64,000 nucleotides of DNA, from the NCBI RefSeq assembly GCF_913776295.1, contig NZ_CAJYOJ010000041.1, positions 1 to 64,000 on the forward strand, read 5' to 3'. The DNA is from an uncultured Pedobacter sp. (GTDB lineage: Bacteria > Bacteroidota > Bacteroidia > Sphingobacteriales > Sphingobacteriaceae). The position numbers were made by a program, and so were the translations under genes. This document shows positions 43,878 through 53,054 of the stretch, in pieces. The notes under the pieces were generated by a model. The model was not told where the DNA came from. It saw only the letters and a program-made list of their open reading frames with translations, and did no database searches. The first letter of the stretch is position 1; every line of letters starts with the position of its first letter.

Positions 43878-44372
43878 CTATTTCATCCCTTTTATAAAAT
43901 TATCAAACATTTGAGGATTGGTAATCGCACCAGCTATAATCAATATGAAGATCACGATAAATAATGCACTTAAAATGGTTGCGATCATTCCACAGATCTT
44001 ACCTGCTTTTGCATTTTTATATGATGACTCGGTATATAAATTAGGATTGAGCTGATATTTTTTCATATCGCCGGCACCTAATATCCAGGCGATTACGCCA
44101 AATATTAATCCGAATATGCCATAAAAACAACAAGCCGGAATTGCTAAAATGCCCAATACAAGAGCGGCAGTAGCATTTGGCAAATTTTGCTGACCAAAAC
44201 CTCCTCCAAACTGACCGAATGGCGGTGGTTGCTGAAAGGGCGGCGGCTGCTGGAATGGTGGTGGGGTTGCTGGTCCCTGATCAAGAGGCTGAAAAGGTGC
44301 TGGTTCGGGATTCTGATTCTTTGAAAGATCAATAGGTTTATTTTCCTGAGGGTTTTCCTGTTCTTCTGACAT
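43878..44372 (-). CDS. DUF4190-like membrane protein with proline-rich N-terminus
   Basis: 164 residues. The first 65 are polar and rich in Pro, Gln, Gly and Phe with repeats of PPPFQQ. Then come two hydrophobic segments: ATAALVLGILAIPACCFYGIFGLIFGVIAWILG (about 68-100) and a C-terminal helix ATILSALFIVIFILIIAGAI. The pair CC in the first helix recalls the CCC-motif/DUF4190 families. Function unknown; it heads a short run with DUF2752 and DUF1232 genes. Confidence 0.78.
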   Translation of the reverse strand: MSEEQENPQENKPIDLSKNQNPEPAPFQPLDQGPATPPPFQQPPPFQQPPPFGQFGGGFGQQNLPNATAALVLGILAIPACCFYGIFGLIFGVIAWILGAGDMKKYQLNPNLYTESSYKNAKAGKICGMIATILSALFIVIFILIIAGAITNPQMFDNFIKGMK

Positions 44373-44380
44373 AGCTATAT

Positions 44381-44701
44381 TTAGATCAATTGGTAAGTGT
44401 ATATTTTGTAAATGTAGTTGATTAAAATAATTACTGCAACTCCTGCAAAGATGATTTTAATCAGCTGTGCGCCATACTTAAAATCTAATTTTAGATGAAT
44501 AAGAGTGAACATTACCACAAAAATAAGGGGAATTGTTGCAGGATAAAACTTTAAGGATGCAGCTAAATCACCGCGAAATAATGCCAGAACGGAGCGCTGC
44601 AGGCCACACCCTGGGCAATCAATACCGAAATGGGCTTTAAAAGGACAACTAAAGAGGTGTTCGCCCAACCATTCTAAAAAACTTTTATGCGGTTGGGCCA
44701 T
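44381..44701 (-). CDS. DUF2752 membrane protein
   Basis: 106 residues with the family core CPFKAHFGIDCPGCGLQRSVLALFRGDL. Cysteines sit near residues 19, 29 and 32. Two transmembrane helices follow (IPLIFVVMFTLIHL and IIFAGVAVIILINYIY). DUF2752 has no known function. Its start overlaps the DUF1232 gene's 3' end by 17 bases. Confidence 0.88.
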   Translation of the reverse strand: MAQPHKSFLEWLGEHLFSCPFKAHFGIDCPGCGLQRSVLALFRGDLAASLKFYPATIPLIFVVMFTLIHLKLDFKYGAQLIKIIFAGVAVIILINYIYKIYTYQLI

Positions 44702-45113
44702 TTATATCAATTACTTTTCCTTGTGCATCTTTCCAGTTTTTATATTTTTCCAAATCTTTGAGTACCTGTCTGTATACCAGATTTAAGATGTATATGTCGT
44801 CAATAAAGCCCAGAACAGGAACAAAATCCGGAATGACATCAATTGGGGATAGGAAATAAATCAGTCCTCCTAAGATGGCAATGATCGATCTTTTCGGGAT
44901 TTCGGTATAATCGCCATTTACATAGTCTTTAGCTACCGCAAAAAGCAGAACCAGTTTCGACCAAATTCCCTCCAGATCTCCTTTGTTGGTTACCGCCTTA
45001 CCCAAAGCATCTTTTATGGTATTACTTGCTTTGGTCTTGTCGCCCAAAATTACCGAGGCCTTACTTTGCGATTTCTTAAAAAAACCAAGTATTTTATTTC
45101 TGTTCAATTTCAT
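44685..45113 (-). CDS. YkvA/DUF1232 membrane protein
   Basis: 142 residues. The DUF1232 core, LGGLIYFLSPIDVIPDFVPVLGFIDDIYIL, lies in the second half. The first half is basic and soluble. Function unknown. It is first in a three-gene run with DUF2752 and DUF4190-like genes. Confidence 0.88.
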   Translation of the reverse strand: MKLNRNKILGFFKKSQSKASVILGDKTKASNTIKDALGKAVTNKGDLEGIWSKLVLLFAVAKDYVNGDYTEIPKRSIIAILGGLIYFLSPIDVIPDFVPVLGFIDDIYILNLVYRQVLKDLEKYKNWKDAQGKVIDINGPTA

Positions 45114-45186
45114 AATTAACGCTTTACAAATTAACGGCCAAAAGTGTCGTCATTGTCTTCTGCTCATTTGTCAACAGCCTGAAACT

Positions 45187-45594
45187 TTACTTCTTATTAA
45201 AAAGTTTCAATAACTTTTTGTCAAAATCGATAGCAATCAGTTTATTGTTTACCACATCTTCTTCGTAAAGCTGTTGCCTTTTTGGATCAAATACAAACCG
45301 AGCTAAAATAGGCATCCTATCGGTATAACTTTCGTGCAGGTTAAAATTATAATTTTGTGAGTAAGATTGAGATGGATCTGTTTTAGGATTTGGACTACTT
45401 TCGAGCATAATGCCATAAGAGGTACCCCCATTTTTAACAACTCTTTCGTAGAGCCCTTTGGTAAGCTGTTTACAACGAGGAGAGGTTTCTACAATTTTAT
45501 AGGCAATCTGTGCTTTGTAGCTTTCTTTTAATTGGGCTTTTGATTGGTAAATAGACAATCCCAAAACAAAGAAAAAAAACAAGATATTTTTCAT
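45187..45594 (-). CDS. Small secreted protein of unknown function
   Basis: 135 residues with a signal peptide (FFFVLGLSIYQSKAQ, cleavage near 20). The mature domain (KAQIAYKIVETSPRCKQLTKGLYERVV) has no recognised family. It is leftward between the PIN pair and the DUF1232 gene. Confidence 0.72.
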   Translation of the reverse strand: MKNILFFFFVLGLSIYQSKAQLKESYKAQIAYKIVETSPRCKQLTKGLYERVVKNGGTSYGIMLESSPNPKTDPSQSYSQNYNFNLHESYTDRMPILARFVFDPKRQQLYEEDVVNNKLIAIDFDKKLLKLFNKK

Positions 45595-45609
45595 GATTGA
45601 GTAACGATA

Positions 45610-46014
45610 TTATCCAATCAATGATAAAAATTCATCAATTGTTAATACTTTAACTTTAGGGAATTCTATTTGTTTTAAGATTTTAAAATGATTGTCATTT
45701 GTAATGATAAAATCAGCATTGCTACACACGTAAGCATCTACGTACTTATTATCATCTAAATCTGACGAAATAAGTTTCCATTCAAAATATATATCTACCT
45801 TTTCTACATTTTTAAGGTTTAGCAACAACTCAGCAATATTACTTGCTACAAGAAAATTTGTTTTTTGTTCTAAAATCTCGACATATTCTGAAAGGATATC
45901 ATAACTGACCACGGCATCAAAACGTTTAGCAAGCAATGCATCAAAAATTGCTCTGTATTTTGATTTCTTAGGAATTGAAACAAGAAGTATATTCGCATCC
46001 AGTACAACTTTAAC
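45610..46014 (-). CDS. PIN-domain toxin, no normal start codon visible
   Basis: The frame encodes VKVVLDANILLVSIPKKSKY, a classic PIN N-terminus with the first catalytic Asp, then SYDILSEYVEILEQK, LDDNKYVDAYVCSNADFIITND and a C-terminal KVKVLTIDEF. All acidic residues are present. However, between the in-frame stop at 46030-46032 and this segment no ATG, GTG or TTG occurs; codons read GAA AAA AAT AAT CTA GTT AAA. The first ordinary start, TTG 45936, would remove the catalytic Asp. Start is therefore set provisionally at GTT 46014. A 7-base A run at the antitoxin's end could allow frameshifting. Confidence 0.65.
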   Translation of the reverse strand, partial: VKVVLDANILLVSIPKKSKYRAIFDALLAKRFDAVVSYDILSEYVEILEQKTNFLVASNIAELLLNLKNVEKVDIYFEWKLISSDLDDNKYVDAYVCSNADFIITNDNHFKILKQIEFPKVKVLTIDEFLSLIG

Positions 46015-46018
46015 TAGA

Positions 46019-46234
46019 TTATTTTTTTCTTAAATGTTCGTTCTTCCAAGATTCAATTGTATTGTCATCCCAATTGTTATCATGCCAGAGTTTATCCATC
46101 TCATCGGACGCAGATTTAGCAAAATACGTTGCTAACATCTCTTTAATATCATTTAGTTGAGCATCAGGCAAATTATATTGAAATAATTTTAATAACTCTA
46201 ACTGAACGTTTGTTAATTTTCCTGTAGCTTCCAT
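46019..46234 (-). CDS. Antitoxin partner of the PIN toxin
   Basis: 71 residues from ATG 46234 (MEATGKLTNVQLELLKLFQYNLPDAQ); an ATG at 46267 is less likely. It is an acidic helical protein typical of small antitoxins next to PIN toxins in Bacteroidota. It ends in HLRKK encoded by an A7 run, right before the toxin sequence. Confidence 0.75.
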   Translation of the reverse strand: MEATGKLTNVQLELLKLFQYNLPDAQLNDIKEMLATYFAKSASDEMDKLWHDNNWDDNTIESWKNEHLRKK

Positions 46235-46273
46235 AGTTTTCTTATGAACTAAAACAAATATAATCAATATATG

Positions 46274-47791
46274 CTAAGAAGATTTCATCATCTCCAAAAT
46301 ATCATCTACGTATTTGCGCTCATTGGCTAAACGGGGCACTTTATGTTGTCCACCCAATTTATCTTTCGCCTTTAACCAGTTGTAAAAAGTATGGGCAGGA
46401 GCATTATGCACTTTAGGACGGGCCAGCGCCATATCTTTAAACCGTTTGGCGTCGTAATCAGAATTCACCTCGCGCAAGGTTTGATCCATCACATCCACAA
46501 ATTTTTGGAAATCATCGGGCTGCTTATCAAATTCAATGATCCATTCATGTCCGCCTGCTTTTTCATCTTTGAAGTAAATCGGCCCGGCAGTATAATCTTT
46601 AATTTCAGCACCCGTTTGCTGACAGGCTTTAGTTAAGGCCTGTTCTGCATTATCAATAATCACTTCTTCGCCAAAGGCATTGATAAAGTGTTTAGTACGT
46701 CCGGTAATTTTTATACGGTATGGAGAAAGTGAGGTAAACTGGACAGTATCGCCGATCATGTATCGCCATAAACCACCGTTTGTAGAAATAACGATAGCAT
46801 AATTTTTACGTAATTCTACCTCACCCAACAGTAGTGCCTTAGGATTTTCATCTCCTATATTTTCCATCGGCACGAATTCATAGAAGATCCCATAATCCAG
46901 CATCAGCAACATTTCTTCCGAGTGGTCCTGATCCTGAATACCGAAAAAGCCTTCCGATGCATTGTAAGTTTCCAGATAGTACATCTCAGCGGAAGGAATC
47001 AACTGTTTAAACTGTTCGCGATAAGGCGCAAAATTTACTGCCCCGTGGATATATAATTCAAGGTTAGGCCAAACATCCAATAAATTTTGCTTTCCGGTAA
47101 GTTCGAGTACTTTTTTCGCCAATACGATGGTCCAGGTTGGTACGCCTGAAATACTGGTTACGTTTTCATTAATGGTGGCTTCTGCCATTCTATCCATTTT
47201 GATTTCGTAATTGTCCATCAGTGCGATAGACATATCGGGTGTGCGGTAATATTCGGCCCATATCGGAAGGTTTTTAATCAGTACAGCCGATAAATCACCA
47301 TAAAAACAATCTTCGTTTAACTGGTTAACCTGATGGCTACCACCTAAAACCAAACCTTTTCCGGTAAACATCTGGTTGTCGGGCCGGTTATTACAATAGA
47401 TGGAAAGCATATCTTTCCCGCCTTTAAAATGGCACTCCTCCAACGATTCTTCAGAAACGGGGATAAACTTACTCCTGTCGCTCGTGGTACCCGATGATTT
47501 TGCAAACCACTTGATATCAGACGGCCATAAAATGTTCTGCTCACCATTAAGCATACGCTCAATGTAAGGTTTCAGGGTATCGTAGTTTTGAATGGGAACA
47601 CGCTGCTGGAATTGCTGCTGCGTTAAAATTGATTTATAGTCGTACAATTTACCCCATTCAGTATTTTCTGCACTATCAATCAAGCTATGAAACCATTCTT
47701 CCTGAACATCGTGCGGATATTTCATAAAAAGCTCGATCTGGTGGATCCGCTTTTTCATTAACCAGGTAAAAATTGAATTTACAATTGCCAT
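46274..47791 (-). CDS. GH3-family acyl-acid-amido synthetase
   Basis: 505 residues of the GH3 auxin-responsive family. It has the ATP-binding FAKSSGTTSDRSKFIPV (near 90-106), a central YLETYNASEGFFGIQD motif and the C-terminal YRIKITGRTKHFINAFGEEVIIDNAE. Plant GH3 enzymes adenylate acids and join them to amino acids; the bacterial substrate is unknown. Next gene upstream is lptB. Confidence 0.9.
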   Translation of the reverse strand: MAIVNSIFTWLMKKRIHQIELFMKYPHDVQEEWFHSLIDSAENTEWGKLYDYKSILTQQQFQQRVPIQNYDTLKPYIERMLNGEQNILWPSDIKWFAKSSGTTSDRSKFIPVSEESLEECHFKGGKDMLSIYCNNRPDNQMFTGKGLVLGGSHQVNQLNEDCFYGDLSAVLIKNLPIWAEYYRTPDMSIALMDNYEIKMDRMAEATINENVTSISGVPTWTIVLAKKVLELTGKQNLLDVWPNLELYIHGAVNFAPYREQFKQLIPSAEMYYLETYNASEGFFGIQDQDHSEEMLLMLDYGIFYEFVPMENIGDENPKALLLGEVELRKNYAIVISTNGGLWRYMIGDTVQFTSLSPYRIKITGRTKHFINAFGEEVIIDNAEQALTKACQQTGAEIKDYTAGPIYFKDEKAGGHEWIIEFDKQPDDFQKFVDVMDQTLREVNSDYDAKRFKDMALARPKVHNAPAHTFYNWLKAKDKLGGQHKVPRLANERKYVDDILEMMKSS

Positions 47792-47957
47792 CTCTAAATG
47801 TTAAAGTGAATGACCCTCGTTTTGTCAGAGATTTTCATACTTACGAATTGATTACGCGGAGACACACAGCGATTTTTATGCACAATAAAATTAATAGCTT
47901 TTGGTTTAATGTTGCGATTAGGCAACACGCCAGGTTGAATTTTGTTTGTTAACTATT

Positions 47958-48698
47958 CTAAATATCAAATTTCTTACGTTTCAACACGAAATTCGAGCCC
48001 AGATATACTTTTCTCACCATTTCATTTTCAGCAAGCACTTCCGGAACACCCTGCTCCAGGATTTTTCCTTCGAAAAGCAAATATGCCCTGTCAGTAATGG
48101 ATAGCGTTTCCTGAACATTGTGATCGGTAATCAAGATACCAATATTTTTATGCTTCAGTTTCGCTACAATACTTTGGATTTCCTCTACCGCAATAGGATC
48201 TACCCCGGCAAAGGGCTCGTCCAGCAAAATAAAATTAGGGTTTGCAGCTAAAGCACGGGCAATTTCGGTACGGCGGCGTTCACCACCAGATAATAAATCG
48301 CCACGATTTTTACGCACTTTGTGTAAACTAAATTCATTGATCAGTTCTTCCAGTTTATCACGCTGCTCTTCTTTAGTCAAGTTACTCATTTCCAAAATGG
48401 CCAGGATATTATCCTCTACGGTAAGTTTTCTAAAAACAGATGCTTCCTGTGCCAGATAACCGATTCCTTTTTGCGCCCTGCGGTACATCGGATCTTCGGT
48501 AATATCCTCTTCCTCTAAAAAGATCCGCCCTTCATTCGGTTTGATTAAACCTACGATCATGTAAAAGGAAGTGGTTTTTCCCGCACCGTTTGGGCCTAAA
48601 AGACCAACAATTTCTCCCTGACTTACGTTAAAGGAAACATTGTTAACAACAGTACGCTGTTTATATTTTTTAACGAGATTCTCGGCTCTTAATATCAT
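47958..48698 (-). CDS. lptB: LPS export ABC transporter ATPase LptB
   Basis: 246 residues. Walker [10 protein letters not shown] (35-43), signature [16 protein letters not shown], Walker [14 protein letters not shown] and the H-loop [10 protein letters not shown]; together with [17 protein letters not shown] this matches LptB, the ATPase of the LptBFG extractor that drives LPS to the outer membrane. A palindrome separates it from recJ. Confidence 0.95.
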   Translation of the reverse strand: MILRAENLVKKYKQRTVVNNVSFNVSQGEIVGLLGPNGAGKTTSFYMIVGLIKPNEGRIFLEEEDITEDPMYRRAQKGIGYLAQEASVFRKLTVEDNILAILEMSNLTKEEQRDKLEELINEFSLHKVRKNRGDLLSGGERRRTEIARALAANPNFILLDEPFAGVDPIAVEEIQSIVAKLKHKNIGILITDHNVQETLSITDRAYLLFEGKILEQGVPEVLAENEMVRKVYLGSNFVLKRKKFDI

Positions 48699-48709
48699 AT
48701 TTATCAGCT

Positions 48710-48742
48710 AAACCTTACAGGTTTTAAAAACCTGTAAGGTTT
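48710..48742. terminator. Perfect palindrome between lptB and recJ
   Basis: Arms of 16 bases (AAACCTTACAGGTTTT and its complement) around one central A. It follows the recJ stop and precedes lptB, both leftward. It may end recJ transcripts and is also a type of palindrome that recurs in Bacteroidota intergenic DNA. Confidence 0.65.
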
Positions 48743-48745
48743 CAA

Positions 48746-50446
48746 TTAATTTACTTTTATTCCTTTAATATTTAACTGCAAACGTTTCTTATCTCTCCAT
48801 ACGTTCTCTTCTAACGTATAACAAACAGAAAACGGCACCCTTGGTTGTAAAAGATTTTGAAATTCTGCCAAACCAAATGCAATGCCCTCAAAAATAGGCG
48901 AATTTTGTTGTTTAATGCTAATTTTCAAATGATTTTGACCAACCGCCATGGCATGCTGAGCAAGATATACGTTATGGGTAACAAATATTGGCGCCATATT
49001 TTCTGGTCCAAATGGCCCCATTTGCGATAAAACGCGGAAAAATTTACCATCTATCTGTGCCAGTTTAATTTCGGCGTCAATCCTGATCATGGGGGTAAGT
49101 AGCTCTTCGGTAATGCTAGCCGATACAATTTCTTCGAATTTATCGGCAAAGGCATTTACATTTTGTTCCTGCATAGTTAAACCAGCAGCAAATTTATGTC
49201 CACCGTATTGATCCAATAAATGTGCACATCCGCTTAAAGCTTCATATAAATCAAAACCCACTACCGATCGGCACGAACCAGCAACATGCCCGTTAGACTT
49301 AGTGAGTACAATGGTTGGGCGGTAATATTTCTCTGTTAAACGCGAAGCCACGATTCCGATAACTCCTTTATGCCAGTTTTCGTTAAATACCACAGTTGTT
49401 TTTCTGTTGATGAGGATTTCACTGGCGCCAATTAATGCCAAAGCTTCGCGGGTAATGTCCTGATCGTAGGTTTTACGTTCGGTATTTTTTAGATTGATAA
49501 GTTCACTCTGTTCCAATGCGTTACCATCAACCTGGCAGAGTAACATGGCCACGGCATGTTTTGCATGATCGATCCGGCCAGCGGCGTTAATCCGCGGACC
49601 TAATGTAAAAACCACATCGGTAATGGAATAATTTTCGGTTTTGCCCGAAACTTCCATCAGGGCGCGTAGACCTTCGCAAGGGTTGGAATTTAGTTTTTTC
49701 AGCCCATAGTACGCTAAAATTCTGTTTTCGCCTACTACAGGCACAATATCGGCTGCAATACTCACCATCACTAAATCTAAATATTGCAGATAACTTTCTT
49801 TTGGGAGCTGATGTTTTTGAGCGTAAGCCTGCGCCAATTTAAAACCAATGCCACAGCCAGCCAGTTCTTTAAACGGATATGCACAATCGGCACGCTTAGG
49901 ATCCAAAACTGCAATGGCCTGAGGAAGTTCATCTCCCGGCAAATGGTGATCGCAGATAATAAAATCGATCCCCAGTTGATTAGCGTAATCAATTTTATCG
50001 ATTGATTTTATACCACAATCTAACGCGATAATTAAGGAGAACCCATTTTCATTGGCATAATCAATCCCGGCAATAGAAATGCCATAGCCTTCCAGATAAC
50101 GGTCTGGGACGTAATATTCTATATTTTGAGTGAGCTTGGAGAAGAAACTGAAGGCCAGAGCAACCGAAGTGGTACCATCCACATCGTAATCACCATAGAT
50201 CAATATCTTTTCATGGTTACCCAATGCCTTTTCAATACGGGCAACAGCAATATCCATATCCTTCATTAAAAAAGGATTATGAAGGTGATTAAGATCTGGT
50301 CTGAAGAAATCTTTTGCCTGATCAAAATCACATACATTCCGCTGCACGAGAATCTGTGCCAATGAGCGGTCTATGTTAAGTTGTTGTGCTACTTTTGTTA
50401 CCGTATCATCATTACAATCTGACGCAAGTACCCATCTTTTTTCCAT
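48746..50446 (-). CDS. recJ: Single-strand-DNA-specific exonuclease RecJ
   Basis: 566 residues. DHH motifs: IYGDYDVDGTTS (near 76-87), ALDCGIK and the ICDHHLPGD triad, the ATP/metal-binding GPRINAAGRIDHA and the DHHA1 GGHKFAAGLT. A C-terminal OB-like domain is included. RecJ degrades single strands 5' to 3' in repair and recombination. Confidence 0.95.
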   Translation of the reverse strand: MEKRWVLASDCNDDTVTKVAQQLNIDRSLAQILVQRNVCDFDQAKDFFRPDLNHLHNPFLMKDMDIAVARIEKALGNHEKILIYGDYDVDGTTSVALAFSFFSKLTQNIEYYVPDRYLEGYGISIAGIDYANENGFSLIIALDCGIKSIDKIDYANQLGIDFIICDHHLPGDELPQAIAVLDPKRADCAYPFKELAGCGIGFKLAQAYAQKHQLPKESYLQYLDLVMVSIAADIVPVVGENRILAYYGLKKLNSNPCEGLRALMEVSGKTENYSITDVVFTLGPRINAAGRIDHAKHAVAMLLCQVDGNALEQSELINLKNTERKTYDQDITREALALIGASEILINRKTTVVFNENWHKGVIGIVASRLTEKYYRPTIVLTKSNGHVAGSCRSVVGFDLYEALSGCAHLLDQYGGHKFAAGLTMQEQNVNAFADKFEEIVSASITEELLTPMIRIDAEIKLAQIDGKFFRVLSQMGPFGPENMAPIFVTHNVYLAQHAMAVGQNHLKISIKQQNSPIFEGIAFGLAEFQNLLQPRVPFSVCYTLEENVWRDKKRLQLNIKGIKVN

Positions 50447-50649
50447 TTTATACTGTCTCCGAACAGTAAATATACGTTTTAATTGGATATGACGGCGCTA
50501 AACTTTAGCGTAATGCTTTACAAAGCATTTAAACAGAAAAAGTTAAATTTTATTCCAATAACGAATGTGGTTTTAATCATATCATTTTGAAAAGCCCTGT
50601 TGAAATTGATTAGACCTGGCTTTATGATAAATACTAATTTTTAGATTGT

Positions 50650-50657
50650 TACCTTTG
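50650..50657 (+). promoter_or_regulatory. -7 element of the MBL hydrolase gene
   Basis: TACCTTTG fits TAnnTTTG. The TTG start is 24 bases downstream, which supports that start codon. Confidence 0.55.
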
Positions 50658-50681
50658 TACACACATTAAAAGATTCATATT

Positions 50682-51449
50682 TTGCAAGTACACACCTTAT
50701 TCGAAGGCACATATTCAGTTGATGCAACAAAGAAATTTGTGCCTTTCGATTCCGCTATACACAGTTTTAAAGACAGACCCGCTTCATTATTCATCAATGT
50801 ACAGCCTTTTTTGGTTGAGCTGAAAAACGACCTCATACTTTTCGATACGGGTTTAGGTTTTAGTGATGACCAGGGCGAACTGATTTTACATCGAAACATT
50901 CGCAATGCAGGTTTCGATCCCACTGATGTGACCAAAGTTTTAATGTCGCACTTACATTACGACCATTCTGGTGGTATGATCCATAAAAAAAGCAATGATC
51001 AAGTAGAATTAAGTTTCCCTGCTGCAGAATATGTAATTAACCGGGGAGAATGGGAAACTGCTTTCAGTAGCACATCATCATCTTACCATACCGATATTTT
51101 CGATTTCGTTCAGCGCAATGCACAATTGAAGTTTGTGGAGGGTGATGGTGCTTTGGATGAAACCATTGCTTACGAATTTACCGGGGCGCATTGCCCAAAC
51201 CACCAGGTTTTTCTTTTAACAGAAGGCAATCAAAAAGTATTTTTTGGTGGCGATGTTTTACCTGAACCTGAAGAACTGGTTAAAAATTTTATTGCCAAAT
51301 ATGATTTCGACGGTCGCCAAGCAATGGAATTACGAAAAGAGTTTGGGAAAAGAGCCGCAGAAGAAAACTGGGAATGTTTGTTCTACCATGGAAAAAGTGT
51401 AGCAACTGGTTTTGTGGATGCTGTTGAAGGTGGATTTAAGATTAGGTAG
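50682..51449 (+). CDS. MBL-fold metallo-hydrolase
   Basis: 255 residues from TTG 50682 (no in-frame ATG lies between the promoter and the conserved N-terminus, MQVHTLFEGTYSV). The metallo-beta-lactamase motif HLHYDHSGG (H90, H92, D94, H95) is complete, followed by GAHCPNH, FFGGDVLP and a C-terminal FYHGKSVATG. Substrate unknown; the layout resembles lactonase-like or general MBL hydrolases. Two bases after its stop a TTTAGGG repeat begins. Confidence 0.88.
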   Translation: MQVHTLFEGTYSVDATKKFVPFDSAIHSFKDRPASLFINVQPFLVELKNDLILFDTGLGFSDDQGELILHRNIRNAGFDPTDVTKVLMSHLHYDHSGGMIHKKSNDQVELSFPAAEYVINRGEWETAFSSTSSSYHTDIFDFVQRNAQLKFVEGDGALDETIAYEFTGAHCPNHQVFLLTEGNQKVFFGGDVLPEPEELVKNFIAKYDFDGRQAMELRKEFGKRAAEENWECLFYHGKSVATGFVDAVEGGFKIR

Positions 51450-51450
51450 G

Positions 51451-51506
51451 TTTAGGGTTTAGGGTTTAGGGTTTAGGGTTTAGGGTTTAGGGTTTAGGGT
51501 TTAGGG
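51451..51506. repeat. Eight perfect TTTAGGG repeats
   Basis: Seven-base unit repeated eight times without error, identical to the plant telomere unit. It starts two bases after the MBL gene stop. It is probably a slippage-prone microsatellite. Confidence 0.95.
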
Positions 51507-51906
51507 TGAACAACTTCATAATGGTTTTGTTGTGCATTGAAATGTAAGAATCAATATATTTTTATTTCGGCGTGCACTTACGTCGTTCCGTCATCTGAAA
51601 CGCAGTGGAATGCCCGCCTGTGCGGACAGGCCTTGCCCGTACAGGCGGGGAGAGATCTTTGAACTTTGCAATTTTCTGTTTCTTAATATGCCGAAGCCTT
51701 TAAGCCCTTCTATTTTTTTTTCGCAAAGCACGCAAAGAAGGAAGCGCTAAGCGCGCAGCGTTTTTTTTTTACCACAAAGGGCCACGGAGAAAGACACAAA
51801 GTAAACAGAGTTGGGTGCATATTTAGTATTATTAATAAACTCTACGCTTCTCTGTGCAAAACTCAGCGTCCTATGTGGTTAACCTTAGCGTGATTTGCGG
51901 TTAAAC
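51507..51906. other. Repeat-rich intergenic region
   Basis: Contains a GC-rich palindromic block (CCCGCCTGTGCGG and CCGTACAGGCGGG, about 51611-51650) ending in GAGAGATCT, and CGCAAAGCACGCAAAG, CACAAAGGGCCACGG and CTCTGTGCAAAACTC stretches (about 51720-51880) of the CACAAAG family seen again at 59325-59458. No gene is visible. Confidence 0.6.
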
Positions 51907-51935
51907 GAAAAAAGCCCCGACAAATGCCGAGGCTT
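51907..51935 (-). terminator. Terminator of the YceI gene
   Basis: On the minus strand AAGCCTCG pairs with CGGGGCTT (one G-U pair) around an 8-base loop and is followed by TTTT, after the stop at 51959. Confidence 0.75.
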
Positions 51936-51958
51936 CGAATTTTCCGAGACTGGAAAAA

Positions 51959-52543
51959 TTATTTTTTAGCTACCAATTTTACAGACAATTCGAAGTTATC
52001 GTCAATTGCTTTGTCACCAATGCTATCAAAGAAAGATTTCGAACCGTATTTAATGTCGTATTTAGTTCTGTCTACCACAATTTTACCAGCTAAAGCTGAA
52101 ACTGTACCATCTGCATTAACAGATACAGTTGCCGGGAAGCTTAATGGTTTAGTGATACCTTTGATGGTTAAATTACCGGTTACCGTTACGTTAGCACCTG
52201 AACCCGCAACTTTAGTAATTACGAAAGTTGAAGTTGGGAATTTAGCTGTACCAAAAAAATCGTCTGCTTTTAAGTGACCTTCTAATTTAGCGCTGCCGTC
52301 AGCATCTTTAATTGAAGTCATATCGATTACGAAAGTACCACCAGTTACGCTTTTACCGTTAACAGCTAAGGTACCTGATTGTAAAGCCACTGTACCATTA
52401 TGTGAGCCTGTTACCTTTTTACCAATCCAGGTAATGGTTGATTTTGTTACATCTACTGTATAAGTTACTGGTTTAATAGTTGTAAAAGCTGATAAAGAAA
52501 CAACTGCAACTAATAAAAAAATTGAAGAGATTTTTAATTTCAT
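51959..52543 (-). CDS. YceI-family periplasmic protein
   Basis: 194 residues from ATG 52543 (MKLKISSIFLLVAVV); the ATG at 52570 falls inside the promoter. Signal peptide to about residue 20, then the lipocalin-like YceI barrel: YTVDVTKSTITWIGKKVTGSHNG, GTFVIDMTSIKD, GHLKADDFFGTAKFPTSTF and the C-terminal DDNFELSVKLVAKK. YceI proteins bind isoprenoid-type lipids. Single gene with its own promoter and terminator. Confidence 0.93.
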   Translation of the reverse strand: MKLKISSIFLLVAVVSLSAFTTIKPVTYTVDVTKSTITWIGKKVTGSHNGTVALQSGTLAVNGKSVTGGTFVIDMTSIKDADGSAKLEGHLKADDFFGTAKFPTSTFVITKVAGSGANVTVTGNLTIKGITKPLSFPATVSVNADGTVSALAGKIVVDRTKYDIKYGSKSFFDSIGDKAIDDNFELSVKLVAKK

Positions 52544-52567
52544 TTTCTGGTTTTTTAAAATTTGATA

Positions 52568-52575
52568 CAAATATA
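52568..52575 (-). promoter_or_regulatory. -7 element of the YceI gene
   Basis: TATATTTG on the minus strand fits TAnnTTTG and lies 24 bases before ATG 52543. It fixes the start codon. Confidence 0.6.
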
Positions 52576-53054
52576 GATGAACTACCTATCTCTTGTTGTT
52601 GACCTATGTTAAGTTTTTTGAAAAATAATCTGATTTATTTTAAATCATGCTATTGACTGTGGCAAGATGTAAGGGTTTAATTTATCGAGTAGAAAATTGT
52701 TTACAGTTGAGATTCAGCCCTCTAACGTTCATTCTAAACCTGACAGCAGCGGAAATCCTTGTTGTTGGCACTTACTGTAAAAGATTGCTTCGTCGTTCCT
52801 TCTCGCAATGACGACAAGAAAGAGAAAACACTACAAAAAGATTGAAGCAAATGGCGGGGCTGTAGCCGCCGATGTGAAACCGACATTCATTTCCAATAAA
52901 GGTATAAGGTAAAAGGCTTAAGGTTGAAGGTCCCATTCTATACTTTAAAATGCGCTGCTCCCCATAAACTGAAAAGGGTTTAAAATTTTCTGCTGCATGC
53001 TTTACGCACCCTGCAAAAAACCTTAAACCCTCTACCTTCCTGCCTTCTACCTCC
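52576..53054. other. Intergenic region with repeat fragments
   Basis: Holds a GATTGCTTCGTCGTTCC...CTCGCAATGACGAC inverted fragment near 52785-52815 and polypurine/polypyrimidine stretches (AAGGTAAAAGGCTTAAGG, with CCTTAAACCCTCTACC in the opposite sense further right). No coding frame is supported. Confidence 0.5.

Noticed and set aside
51451-51506. CRISPR-like repetition
   Set aside because: The units are seven bases with no spacers; it is a simple tandem repeat. The same applies to 7771-7822.
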